DNA of 64,000 bases from Niveispirillum sp. (GTDB lineage: Bacteria; Pseudomonadota; Alphaproteobacteria; Azospirillales; Azospirillaceae). This document shows, one piece after another, positions 8,896-17,152 of this stretch. How positions within the stretch are numbered: position 1 is the stretch's first letter; the number at the start of each line of letters is the position of its first letter. The translations under genes were made by a program, and so were the position numbers. The notes beneath the pieces are model-generated. The model saw only the letters and a list, made by a program, of their open reading frames with translations. It ran no database searches and was not told where the DNA came from. The stretch is from NCBI RefSeq assembly GCF_017996735.1, contig NZ_JAGOGJ010000005.1:1-64000 (forward strand), read 5' to 3'.

Positions 8896-9528
8896 ATGGC
8901 CACTGATCTGAATGCCGACTATGCCCAGGCCGGGTTCGGCAACCGTCTGGGCTGGGGCAAGCGCCCGGCCCTGCTGATCATTGATTTCGTGAATGCCTAT
9001 CTGGACCCGGCCTGTCCGCTTTATGCCGGGGTGGAAAAGGCACTGGCGGGGGCCGTCACCCTGCTGTCGGCCGCACGCGCCGCCGGCATCCCGGTCTTTC
9101 ACACCAATGTCGCCTATACACCGGGCGGCGTGGATGGTGGCGTGTTCTTCCGCAAGGTGAAGGCCCTGTCCTGTTTTGAACGCGGTCTGCACCCGCACTG
9201 GGCCGCATTCGCGGAGGGGCTGGAGCCGGTCGCGGGCGAACCGGTGATCACCAAGCAATATGCCAGCGCCTTTTTCGGCACCTCGCTGGCCTCCACCCTG
9301 ACCTCCAGCAGCATCGACACGCTGCTGATCGCGGGCCTGTCCACGTCTGGCTGCGTCCGCGCCTCGGCGCTGGATGCCTGTCAGCACGGGTTTGTGCCGC
9401 TGGTGGTGCGCCAGGCTGTGGGCGACCGCGACACGCGGGTGCATGAGGCGAACCTGTTCGACCTGAACGCCAAATATGCCGACGTGATCGGGATCGAAGA
9501 AGCGGTCGCGCATCTGTCAACCCGCTGA
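8896..9528 (+). CDS. Isochorismatase-family amidohydrolase, copy 1 (N-carbamoylsarcosine-amidase-like)
   Basis: A 210-residue cysteine hydrolase of the isochorismatase superfamily. The triad is visible as Asp in LLIIDFVNAY, Lys in TKQYASAFFGTSLAS and Cys in GLSTSGCVRASALDA. The segments DGGVFFRKVKAL, KQYASAFFGTSLASTL and HEANLFDLNAKYADVI resemble N-carbamoylsarcosine amidase and maleamate amidohydrolase more than true isochorismatases. The start at 8896 follows GAAAGGATCA; the frame stays open upstream inside the esterase gene, which is not used. A second gene at 44330 encodes a protein identical at roughly nine of ten positions. Product and substrate are not established; hydrolysis of a carbamoyl or amide group is the best guess. 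Confidence 0.85.
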   Translation: MATDLNADYAQAGFGNRLGWGKRPALLIIDFVNAYLDPACPLYAGVEKALAGAVTLLSAARAAGIPVFHTNVAYTPGGVDGGVFFRKVKALSCFERGLHPHWAAFAEGLEPVAGEPVITKQYASAFFGTSLASTLTSSSIDTLLIAGLSTSGCVRASALDACQHGFVPLVVRQAVGDRDTRVHEANLFDLNAKYADVIGIEEAVAHLSTR

Positions 9529-9533
9529 AATGG

Positions 9534-9565
9534 AAAGGGCCGGCGGGTTGCCGCCGGCCCTTTTT
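9534..9565. terminator. Terminator between convergent genes
   Basis: Perfect 13-bp stem AAAGGGCCGGCGG (9534-9546) with its complement (9551-9563), GTTG loop, running into T's on the + strand (9561-9565) and preceded by A's, so it can also serve the GH3 gene arriving on the - strand. Confidence 0.85.
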
Positions 9566-9570
9566 GATGT

Positions 9571-11781
9571 TTACGGCTTCAGGGACCGTTTGCTGACCTT
9601 GGCGGTGCCGGTCAGCGCGGCCGTCGAAGCCGATGGCCCCACCGTCACCTCATAGGTGCCGCCCGTGATCCGCCATTGACGCCCGGCCTCGTCAAAGCTG
9701 GCCAGAAGGCGCGGGTCGGCCTTCAAGGTCACGGTGCGCGTCTCACCCGGTTTCAGGTCAACCTTGTCGAAACCGATCAGGCGTTGCAGCTTCACCCCAC
9801 CGGCCCCCGTCAGATAGACCTGCGGTGCATCCTTGCCGGCGACAGCGCCCGTATTGGTGACCCGGAAACTGACGGTCAGCGTCTCCCCGCCCTTCACCGA
9901 CAGCTTGTCATAGGCAAAGCTGGTGTAGGACAGGCCGTGGCCAAACGGGAACAGCGGCTTCATGCCCAGGGCGGCGAAACGGCGATACCCGACATCGGCC
10001 CCTTCATCATAGATCACGTCGAACTGCTGCTTCTTGGGCAGGCCCCAGCCCGGCAGGTCGCGGCGCGGATACTGGTCCAGGCTGGTGGGGAAGGTCACCG
10101 GCAGCCGGCCCGACGGATTGACCCGACCGGTCAGCACATCGGCGATGGACTCGCCGCCCTTCTGCCCGCTGTACCAGGCGGCGACAACGGCCCCGACCTT
10201 GTCCAGCCAGGGCATCAGGACCGGACCACCGGTCTGCAGCACCACGATGCTGTTGGGATTGGCGGCAGCCACCGCCTGGATCATCTCGTCCTGGCCCTGT
10301 GGCAGCGACAGGTCGTAGGCGTCCAGCGCTTCGGCCATCCACTGGTTGGCAAAGACGATGGCGATATCGGCCGCCTTGGCGGCGGCGGCGGCTTCCGCGG
10401 GATAGCGACCATCGGCAAAGGTAATGGTGGCGTCCGGCAGAGCCGCGCGCAGCGCCTTCAGCGGGGAGGAGGGATGGAACACCAGCCGGCCCCACATGGC
10501 CATCGGCCCGTCACCCCCCACCGGCACCACGCGGGCATTGCCGCCCGTGGCCGTCACCTGCGACGAACCGGCGCCCGACAGCACACCGGCATCCGCCTGC
10601 CCGCCGATCACCACGATCTTCTTTCCGGCACCGCCCTTGAGCGGCAGAATGCCCTTGTTGGCCAGCAGCACGATGCCTTCATCCGCCACTTTCTTGGCCA
10701 CTGCCGCATGGGCGGCGGCATCGATCTGCGGCTTCACCGGCTTGCCATCAAACAGGCCGACGGCAAACATCGAGCGCAGGATGCGGCGCGACATGTCGGA
10801 CAGCCGCGCCTCCGGCACCGTGCCGGCCAGGGCCGCCTGCTTCAGCGGTTCACCGAACCACATCTGTTGGTCCAACTGCTCGCCCGACTGCTGGTCCAGG
10901 CCCTTCACGGCATAGTCGGTGGCGTGGACCGCCCCCCAGTCCGACATGACCCAGCCCTTGTAGCCCCAATCCCCCTTCAGCACGCCATTCAGCAGATGGT
11001 CGTTCCCGCAGGAATAATCCCCGTTCACAAGGTTGTAGGCACACATCACGGAGCCGGGCTGCCCCTTCTCGATGGCGATCTGGAAGGCCAGCAGGTCGCT
11101 TTCGCGGTGGGCGGCCTCCTTGATGATGGAATTGGCGTAGAAACGGCCTGTCTCCTGTCCGTTCAGGCTGAAATGCTTGATGGTGGAGATGATGTTCTGG
11201 TCCTGAATCGCCTTGATGCTTTCCCCGGCCAGGGTGCCGGCCAGCCACGGATCTTCGCCCAGATATTCGAAATTGCGGCCATTACGCGGATCGCGGGCCA
11301 GATTGACGCCGCCGGCCAGCAGCACGTTGAAGCCCTTGGCCGCCGCCTCCCGCGCGATCATGGCCCCGCCTTCATAGGCGAGTTCGGGGTTGAAGCTGGC
11401 GGCAAGCGCCAGGCTGGCCGGCAGGGCCGTGGCCGTGTCGCCGGGCCGCACGTCGCCCGGATTGGTGATGCCCAGGCTGGCATCGGTTTCCTTCAGCGCC
11501 GGGATGCCCAGGCGCGGCACACCGGGGATGAAACCGGCCCCGCCGACCGACCCCGCCGGGATGGGCGGGCCACCGGGAAAACTCAGCGCCATCGGTCCAT
11601 GCAGCAGACCGATCCGTTCATCCAGCGTCAGTTCGGCATCCAGCAACCGGGCCCGTTCATCGGGCGACAACGAGGGATTGCGCCAGCCCTCCCCCGCCGC
11701 CAAGGCGACAGCGGAACAGGACAGGCTCGCCAAACAGAGGCCAGCGACCAGAGACGGCATCATTACCCGGTTTTTCGACAT
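9571..11781 (-). CDS. Secreted glycoside hydrolase family 3 (beta-glucosidase-like)
   Basis: A 736-residue GH3 enzyme, probably periplasmic. The start at 11781 has AGAGGGA upstream and opens a signal peptide (LVAGLCLASLSCSAVALAAG); the frame reads upstream to 11919 without such a site. The (beta/alpha)8 domain shows KHFSLNG (about 202) and the nucleophile Asp281 in GWVMSDWGAVHATDY. The C-terminal alpha/beta sandwich (IVVIGGQADAG onward) and a fibronectin-III-like end (VSFRVTNTGAVAGKDAPQVYL) complete the standard three-part layout. Family members release beta-linked glucose or xylose from the non-reducing end of oligosaccharides or aryl glycosides. Standing among phenolic pathways it may deglycosylate a plant aglycone, which is inference. 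Confidence 0.93.
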   Translation of the reverse strand: MSKNRVMMPSLVAGLCLASLSCSAVALAAGEGWRNPSLSPDERARLLDAELTLDERIGLLHGPMALSFPGGPPIPAGSVGGAGFIPGVPRLGIPALKETDASLGITNPGDVRPGDTATALPASLALAASFNPELAYEGGAMIAREAAAKGFNVLLAGGVNLARDPRNGRNFEYLGEDPWLAGTLAGESIKAIQDQNIISTIKHFSLNGQETGRFYANSIIKEAAHRESDLLAFQIAIEKGQPGSVMCAYNLVNGDYSCGNDHLLNGVLKGDWGYKGWVMSDWGAVHATDYAVKGLDQQSGEQLDQQMWFGEPLKQAALAGTVPEARLSDMSRRILRSMFAVGLFDGKPVKPQIDAAAHAAVAKKVADEGIVLLANKGILPLKGGAGKKIVVIGGQADAGVLSGAGSSQVTATGGNARVVPVGGDGPMAMWGRLVFHPSSPLKALRAALPDATITFADGRYPAEAAAAAKAADIAIVFANQWMAEALDAYDLSLPQGQDEMIQAVAAANPNSIVVLQTGGPVLMPWLDKVGAVVAAWYSGQKGGESIADVLTGRVNPSGRLPVTFPTSLDQYPRRDLPGWGLPKKQQFDVIYDEGADVGYRRFAALGMKPLFPFGHGLSYTSFAYDKLSVKGGETLTVSFRVTNTGAVAGKDAPQVYLTGAGGVKLQRLIGFDKVDLKPGETRTVTLKADPRLLASFDEAGRQWRITGGTYEVTVGPSASTAALTGTAKVSKRSLKP

Positions 11782-12095
11782 GGACTTCCCTCTTGCAGGA
11801 ATATCGGCAAAGCCAATCATTCGGCGGTTGAAGTTTCCACGAAGCCTGCCATGGAAAGAATCCGTCGTCAGAATGACCGCACCGGTTATCCACCACGTGG
11901 TCAGATGACTAATGGACAATTGATGATCAAATTTGTCGCAGGCTTCGGACAGAACAGATCAAAATTACATTTATCGCCACACAGCGGATAAAGGCGTGAT
12001 TGCCCCTGCCACACTCTGTTTCCTTGCCCACAATTACCTCCCAGAACAACAACGCCCGCCAAGGCAGCTCTGACGGAACCTGGGAGATACGGGAT
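11782..12095. other. Divergent intergenic region, GH3 / aldehyde dehydrogenase
   Basis: 314 bases between divergent starts, locally A/T-richer than the genes. It contains a 10-bp palindrome ACCACGTGGT (11892-11901) and an 11-bp one, TTGATGATCAA (11920-11930), either of which could be an operator. I see no convincing pair of -35/-10 boxes and no small gene. Confidence 0.4.
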
Positions 12096-13604
12096 ATGCA
12101 GATCGAGAACATTGTGCCGGCACAGGAAGCTGTCCGCGCATGGCTGAAAAGGCCCCGCCATCAACTGCTGATCGGCGGGCAATGGGTGGACCCGGCCGCC
12201 GGCCGCACACTGCCCACGATAAACCCCGCAACCGGACAGGTGCTGGCCGAGATCGCCGCCGCCGATGCCGGGGATGTGGACCGCGCCGTCGCGGCGGCGC
12301 GCAAGGCGTTCGACGATGGCGCATGGCGGTCGATGACGCCGGCCCTGCGCGCCCGCCTGCTGTGGCGTATCGCCGACCTGATCGATGCCCATATCGATGA
12401 ATTGTCGGAACTGGAAACGCTGGACCAGGGCAAGGCCCTGTATGTCGGACGCTGGGCCGAAATCCCCATGGCGGCCGAGCAATTCCGCTTCTTCGCCGGC
12501 CTGTGTACCAAGGTGACGGGTGACACGATCCCGTCCAGCATCAATTACCAGCCGGCGGGCAAGCGGGTCGCGGCCTATACCACCAAGGAACCGGTGGGCG
12601 TGGTCGCCGCCATCACCCCCTGGAACTCCCCGCTGATCATGCATGCCATGAAGCTGGCCCCGGCACTGGCCGCCGGCTGCACAATCGTGCTGAAACCGGC
12701 GGAGGAAACCTCGCTGACGGCCCTGCGTCTGGCCGAACTGCTGGTGGAAGCGGGTGTGCCGGCGGGCGTGGTGAATGTCGTGACCGGTCTGGGTTCCGTC
12801 GTGGGGGCGGCCCTTGCGGCCCACAAGGACGTGGACAAGGTGGCTTTCACCGGTTCCACCCAGACGGGCCGCGCCATCCTGGACGGGGCCAGGGGCAATC
12901 TGAAGAAGGTGACCCTGGAACTGGGGGGCAAGTCGCCCGTGGTCATCATGGCAGATGCCGATCTGGACGCCGCCATCGCCGGGGCCGCCAATGCCATCTT
13001 CTTCAATGGCGGACAGGTCTGCGTGGCCGGGTCGCGGCTTTATGCCCACCGATCGATCTTCGACAAGGTGGTGGCCGGCGTGGCGGAGATCGCGCGCAAT
13101 ATCCGCCTGGGCCATGGCCTGTCGCCCGACACCCAGATGGGGCCGCTGGTCAGCAAGCGGCAGGCCGACCGGGTGAAAGCCTATATCGATCAGGCCGTCG
13201 CCGATGGCGCCACCCTGGTGACCGGCGGCGGGCAGAAGGGGCCGGCGGGCACCTTCATCGAGCCGACCGTGATCACCAACGCCGATCCCAAATCCGCCAT
13301 CGTCTGTGAGGAAGTGTTCGGCCCCGTGGTCGTCGCCGCCCCGTTTGACGATGTGGCGGAGGTTGTGGCCGCCGCCAATGACACGGAATTCGGGCTGGCC
13401 GCCAGTGTCTGGACCCAGGATCTGTCGGCGGCGCACCGCCTGTCCTCCGATATCCGCGCCGGCACGGTCTGGGTGAACTGCCATTCCTTCTGGGATGTGG
13501 CGCTGCCCATCGGCGGGTTCAAACAGTCGGGCTGGGGCCGCGAAAGCGGCGCCGGGGCCATCGAAAATTACTTGGAAATCAAAACCGTGTGCATGGTTCT
13601 GTGA
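12096..13604 (+). CDS. NAD(P)-dependent aldehyde dehydrogenase
   Basis: A 502-residue aldehyde dehydrogenase that would oxidise an aldehyde to its acid in the cytoplasm. The catalytic residues are visible: general base Glu275 in VTLELGGKSP and nucleophile Cys309 in NGGQVCVAGSRLY; the cofactor-binding segments ITPWNSPL and FTGSTQTGRAI are present. I start at 12096, after GGGAG at 12082-12086; the frame continues upstream to 12000 but without a ribosome site. Closest in look to broad aromatic/aliphatic aldehyde dehydrogenases such as phenylacetaldehyde or betaine-aldehyde types; the exact substrate cannot be read. The next gene, a TonB receptor, starts 41 bases downstream and is probably in the same transcript. 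Confidence 0.92.
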   Translation: MQIENIVPAQEAVRAWLKRPRHQLLIGGQWVDPAAGRTLPTINPATGQVLAEIAAADAGDVDRAVAAARKAFDDGAWRSMTPALRARLLWRIADLIDAHIDELSELETLDQGKALYVGRWAEIPMAAEQFRFFAGLCTKVTGDTIPSSINYQPAGKRVAAYTTKEPVGVVAAITPWNSPLIMHAMKLAPALAAGCTIVLKPAEETSLTALRLAELLVEAGVPAGVVNVVTGLGSVVGAALAAHKDVDKVAFTGSTQTGRAILDGARGNLKKVTLELGGKSPVVIMADADLDAAIAGAANAIFFNGGQVCVAGSRLYAHRSIFDKVVAGVAEIARNIRLGHGLSPDTQMGPLVSKRQADRVKAYIDQAVADGATLVTGGGQKGPAGTFIEPTVITNADPKSAIVCEEVFGPVVVAAPFDDVAEVVAAANDTEFGLAASVWTQDLSAAHRLSSDIRAGTVWVNCHSFWDVALPIGGFKQSGWGRESGAGAIENYLEIKTVCMVL

Positions 13605-13645
13605 CCTGCCGGTATTGTGACCTTTCGACCAAGGATAGACATCTG

Positions 13646-15862
13646 ATGTTCCGCACCCACAAGACCGGCCGTTCCCTGCTGCTGGCCACCACCATCGCCG
13701 CCACCACTGCCTCCCTTGGCCTGCCCGCGCTGGCGCAGAGCGACAATCTGGTGCTGGACGAGATCATCGTCACGGCGCAGCGCCGCGAAACCTCGCTACA
13801 GACCACGCCCGTTGCCGTCACCGCCCTGACCGCCGATGCCCTGTCCGAACAGAATGTCAGCAGTGCGGAGGACCTGTCCGCCGTTGTGCCCAGCCTGATC
13901 ATGCTGCCCGTCACGGCCAGCCGGTCCACCCTGCAGGTCGGCCTGCGCGGCGGTACTGAACAGTCGGGCGGGCTTGTCACCTCCGAATCCGCCGTCGCCT
14001 TCTATGTCGATGATGTCTATCGCGGGCGTCTGGCCGGGTCGAACATGGAACTGGCCGACATCCAGCAGGTCGAAGTGCTGCGCGGGCCGCAGGGCACGCT
14101 TTATGGCCGCAATTCCTTCTCCGGCGCCATCAAGATCGTCACCCGCACACCGGGCGAGGATGAATGGGCCGAGGTGCAAGGCGGCATCGGGTCACAGGAC
14201 ATGGTCTATGGCTCCGCCTCCTGGGGCGGTGACCTGATCGACGATGCGCTGGGCGCGTCCCTGTCCGTGCTGTACCGCGATCAGGATGGCTATGTGTACA
14301 ATCAGGCCCTGGACAAGGATGTGTTCGGGCAGGAAAATCTGGCCCTGCGCGGCAAGCTGCATTTCTATGGGCGGGAGGGGCTGAAGGCCACCCTGTCGGT
14401 CACCCATACCAAGGACCGCAATGACGGCCCGGCCAACCTGATCCCCGTCAGCTTTGCCGGCACCTACCCCACGCTGGCCGCCAACGCCGTTTCCACGACC
14501 GACGCCATTCCGCGCGGCGGCTCGCGTTTCGTCAGCCTGTCGACCACCGATCCGGACGGCTATACCGACCAGACGGCGGTATCGCTGGATGTCAGCGCCG
14601 AATGGGGTGATGTCACGGTACGGTCCATTTCCGCCTTTGTCGGCACCCAGGACGGTTTTGTCTTCGACCTGTCGGGCGGCATCCGCAATCCCGACGGAAC
14701 CTACCGCCCCAACGGTCTGGTGCGTGACGGGCGCGGCCGCACCGACCAGTACAGCCAGGAACTTCAGTTCCAGGGCGACGGGCTGGATGGCAAGCTGAAC
14801 TGGATCACGGGCCTGTACTATTTCCGGGAGGAAAGCCATCAGGTGCTGAAGGACCAGCTCGTGCTGGGTCAGTTCTTCACCATGCCTGTGCTGCCGCAGA
14901 CCATCGACACCACCACCGACAGCTACGCCGCCTTTGTCCAGGGCACCTATCAGGTGGATGACCGCCTGTCCGTGACCGGTGGCCTGCGCTATACCAAGGA
15001 CAAGAAGAAGCTGGATGGCACCATCCAGAACTATCTACCCTTTGCGCCGGGCCCGGCCATCGCCCTGGTGCCGGTGAAGCGCGACCCCAGTTTCAGCTCC
15101 TGGTCGCCCAAGGTGGGCGCCGATTACAAGATCACCGACGATGTCTTCGCCTATGCCACGGTATCGCGCGGATTCAAGGCCGGCGGTTTCAACGGGCTGG
15201 CCGTTGCCAACCCGGTGGTGTTCGGCACCGTCTATGACCCGCAGACCGTCTGGGCCTATGAGGGCGGGTTGAAGGTGACGGGCCTGGACGGGCGCCTGCG
15301 CGCCAACCTGTCCGTCTACCGCAACGACCTGTACGATCTGCAGCAGACCGAACAGGTGGCCGCCGGCTCCTATGCTATCAAGAATATCGGCAATGCCCGC
15401 GTGGACGGTGTGGAACTGGAACTGACCCTGAAAGCCGCGGAAGGGCTGGACCTGTTCGCCAATCTGGGCCTGATGGACGACAAGTACAAGTCGAAGAACC
15501 CGCTGTCCGACAGCGCGACCTCGGGCGCCAAGCACCTGCCCCTGGTGTCGCCCTGGAGCATCCAGACCGGTTTCACCTATGAAACCCCCGCCTTCTGGCA
15601 GGATCAGGCGCGGGTGCGGCTGTCGGCCAGCTACCAGTATCAGGATGATTACTATTCCACCGTCGCCAACCTGATCCGGACGGAGACGGTGGGTCTGGTC
15701 AATGGCGCCGTCGCCCTGGTGTCGGACAATGATAGCTGGAGCCTGACCTTGGCCGGCAAGAACCTGACCAACGAGAGCTACTTCACCACCGCCCCCAGCA
15801 ACGCCGCCATCGCGGTGGCGGAGCCGCGCACCTGGACCCTGACGGCCGGGTACAAGTTCTAA
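13646..15862 (+). CDS. TonB-dependent outer-membrane receptor
   Basis: A 738-residue receptor. The start at 13646 has AAGGATA at good distance and gives the signal peptide SLLLATTIAATTASLGLPALAQ (cleavage near 30); the frame extends 57 bases upstream, overlapping the dehydrogenase gene. TonB box DEIIVTAQRR at about 39-47, plug motif VEVLRGPQGTLYGRNSFSGAIKIV, and final residues GYKF mark a complete 22-strand barrel receptor. It is probably cotranscribed with the aldehyde dehydrogenase gene and ends at a hairpin shared with the convergent AraC gene. Ligand unknown; no siderophore genes are nearby, so import of a carbon source is likelier than iron. Confidence 0.9.
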   Translation: MFRTHKTGRSLLLATTIAATTASLGLPALAQSDNLVLDEIIVTAQRRETSLQTTPVAVTALTADALSEQNVSSAEDLSAVVPSLIMLPVTASRSTLQVGLRGGTEQSGGLVTSESAVAFYVDDVYRGRLAGSNMELADIQQVEVLRGPQGTLYGRNSFSGAIKIVTRTPGEDEWAEVQGGIGSQDMVYGSASWGGDLIDDALGASLSVLYRDQDGYVYNQALDKDVFGQENLALRGKLHFYGREGLKATLSVTHTKDRNDGPANLIPVSFAGTYPTLAANAVSTTDAIPRGGSRFVSLSTTDPDGYTDQTAVSLDVSAEWGDVTVRSISAFVGTQDGFVFDLSGGIRNPDGTYRPNGLVRDGRGRTDQYSQELQFQGDGLDGKLNWITGLYYFREESHQVLKDQLVLGQFFTMPVLPQTIDTTTDSYAAFVQGTYQVDDRLSVTGGLRYTKDKKKLDGTIQNYLPFAPGPAIALVPVKRDPSFSSWSPKVGADYKITDDVFAYATVSRGFKAGGFNGLAVANPVVFGTVYDPQTVWAYEGGLKVTGLDGRLRANLSVYRNDLYDLQQTEQVAAGSYAIKNIGNARVDGVELELTLKAAEGLDLFANLGLMDDKYKSKNPLSDSATSGAKHLPLVSPWSIQTGFTYETPAFWQDQARVRLSASYQYQDDYYSTVANLIRTETVGLVNGAVALVSDNDSWSLTLAGKNLTNESYFTTAPSNAAIAVAEPRTWTLTAGYKF

Positions 15863-15875
15863 AGGTTTGTCAAAT

Positions 15876-15916
15876 GAGGTTCCCGTCCCCCGACGCCGGT
15901 CGGGAACGGGAACCTC
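15876..15916. terminator. Hairpin between convergent genes
   Basis: Arms GAGGTTCCCGT (15876-15886) and its exact complement (15906-15916), with further G/C pairing inside the loop, lie between the TonB receptor stop (15862) and the AraC gene end (15922). There is no long T-run, so it is a likely but not textbook bidirectional terminator. Confidence 0.6.
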
Positions 15917-15921
15917 TCCAC

Positions 15922-16890
15922 TCACGCCCGCGTGTCACGCGCCTGCTGCCGGAACTCTCGCGGGGTGGTGCCAAAGGCGGCGCGGAAGGACCGGCTGAAT
16001 TGCGAGGCGTCGGCGAAGCCGTTCTTCATGGCGATCTGCGTCAGGGACAGCCCGTCACAGCCCACGGCGGCCAGATCGGCGCGACAGCGCTGTAACCGCC
16101 GCTGCTTGATCCATTCCGAGACGGTCATTTCCGTCGCCTCGAACAGGCGGTGGAGATAGCGGGGGGAGAAGCGGAAGGCGGCGGCAATGCTTTGCGGTCC
16201 CAGGTCGGGATCGCCCACATGCAGGTTGATATAATCCTGCACCCGGGTCAGCAGCGCCCGCTGAAAGGCCGAGCCGTTCAGCCGCTCCAGTTCCGGGCGG
16301 AAGGCGATGGCCGCCAGTTCCACGGTGGCGCGCAGCATGGCGGGCCGGTCGGCGGGATCGATACTGTCGATCGACCGGTGCAACTGCCGCAGATGGGCCA
16401 GCAGCACGGCCCCCACCCCGCTGTCTCCACGCACCTGCAACCCGCACATATCCTCGATGCTGGGCAGGGCGGACAAGGCGGCCTGACGCGGGATCAGCAG
16501 GGAATATTGATGCTGCACCTCGCGCGCCGCAAAATAGGCGGGACGCGTACTGTCCCAGAGCGAGATGCTGCCGGCCACCAGTTCGGTCTGATTGCGCCCT
16601 TGTTCCAGCAGGGTATGGCCCTGTTCCAGGAACAGCAGGCAGAAATAATCGGCGTGGGATTTGCGGATATCATCGGCGCGGCGCCATCCGGCCAGCGGAT
16701 CGGCCACGACATGCGTAAAGACAAAATCATCGACCGGCCGGCGCAGCACCTCGGCACTGTAATTGTCGCCCCGGTCGACATGCAGGTCCCAATGGAAATG
16801 GGTGCGGTCCAGCACATCCTGGAACCCGCGGAACCGCCGGGCAACAGGCATGGATTGTGACGACCAGCTTTCGGTCTCGGCCAACGACAT
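15922..16890 (-). CDS. AraC-family transcriptional regulator
   Basis: A 322-residue activator-type regulator. The start at 16890 is chosen for its strong GGGAGGTGAT site. The N-terminal two thirds resemble the AraC ligand-binding-like domain (HFHWDLHVDRGDNYSAEVLRR, PAYFAAREVQHQYSLLIPR), and the last 100 residues hold two helix-turn-helix units (PQSIAAAFRFSPRYLHRLFE and SLTQIAMKNGFADASQFSRSFRAAFGTTP). It is divergent from the TonB receptor / cupin unit starting at 17153, with 262 bases between, so it most probably controls that unit. Effector unknown. The 113-residue protein at 55167 looks like the C-terminal part of the same family. Confidence 0.88.
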   Translation of the reverse strand: MSLAETESWSSQSMPVARRFRGFQDVLDRTHFHWDLHVDRGDNYSAEVLRRPVDDFVFTHVVADPLAGWRRADDIRKSHADYFCLLFLEQGHTLLEQGRNQTELVAGSISLWDSTRPAYFAAREVQHQYSLLIPRQAALSALPSIEDMCGLQVRGDSGVGAVLLAHLRQLHRSIDSIDPADRPAMLRATVELAAIAFRPELERLNGSAFQRALLTRVQDYINLHVGDPDLGPQSIAAAFRFSPRYLHRLFEATEMTVSEWIKQRRLQRCRADLAAVGCDGLSLTQIAMKNGFADASQFSRSFRAAFGTTPREFRQQARDTRA

Positions 16891-17152
16891 ATCACCTCCC
16901 CCGGATTGATCTTGTTTTTGGCCCGATCCGTTCGGGTACCGCATAGTAAACCGCATTCCGCGCCCTGACGAGCAGCCGCATACGAAGCGATGCGCGCAAG
17001 AACAAAAGAATGGTCGCTGCCGCACAAATCGCCCCGGCAGCCGCGCTCTGGCGCATGAGTTCTGACGCTCAGCGCAAAGTCACGCCGCAGCCGGCGCGAT
17101 AGTTTCCGACCATCACAGAAGAACGCCCGATCAAAGGGACAAGGGAGGAAAT

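Noticed and set aside
9676..11991. Open frame of about 770 codons on the + strand across the GH3 gene
   Set aside because: Exactly antisense to a gene with full GH3 motifs; rich in Gly, Arg, His and Gln with no domain. Effect of high GC on stop codons.
11901..13484. Open frame of 527 codons antisense to the aldehyde dehydrogenase
   Set aside because: The sense strand carries both catalytic residues of an aldehyde dehydrogenase; the antisense text has no family resemblance.
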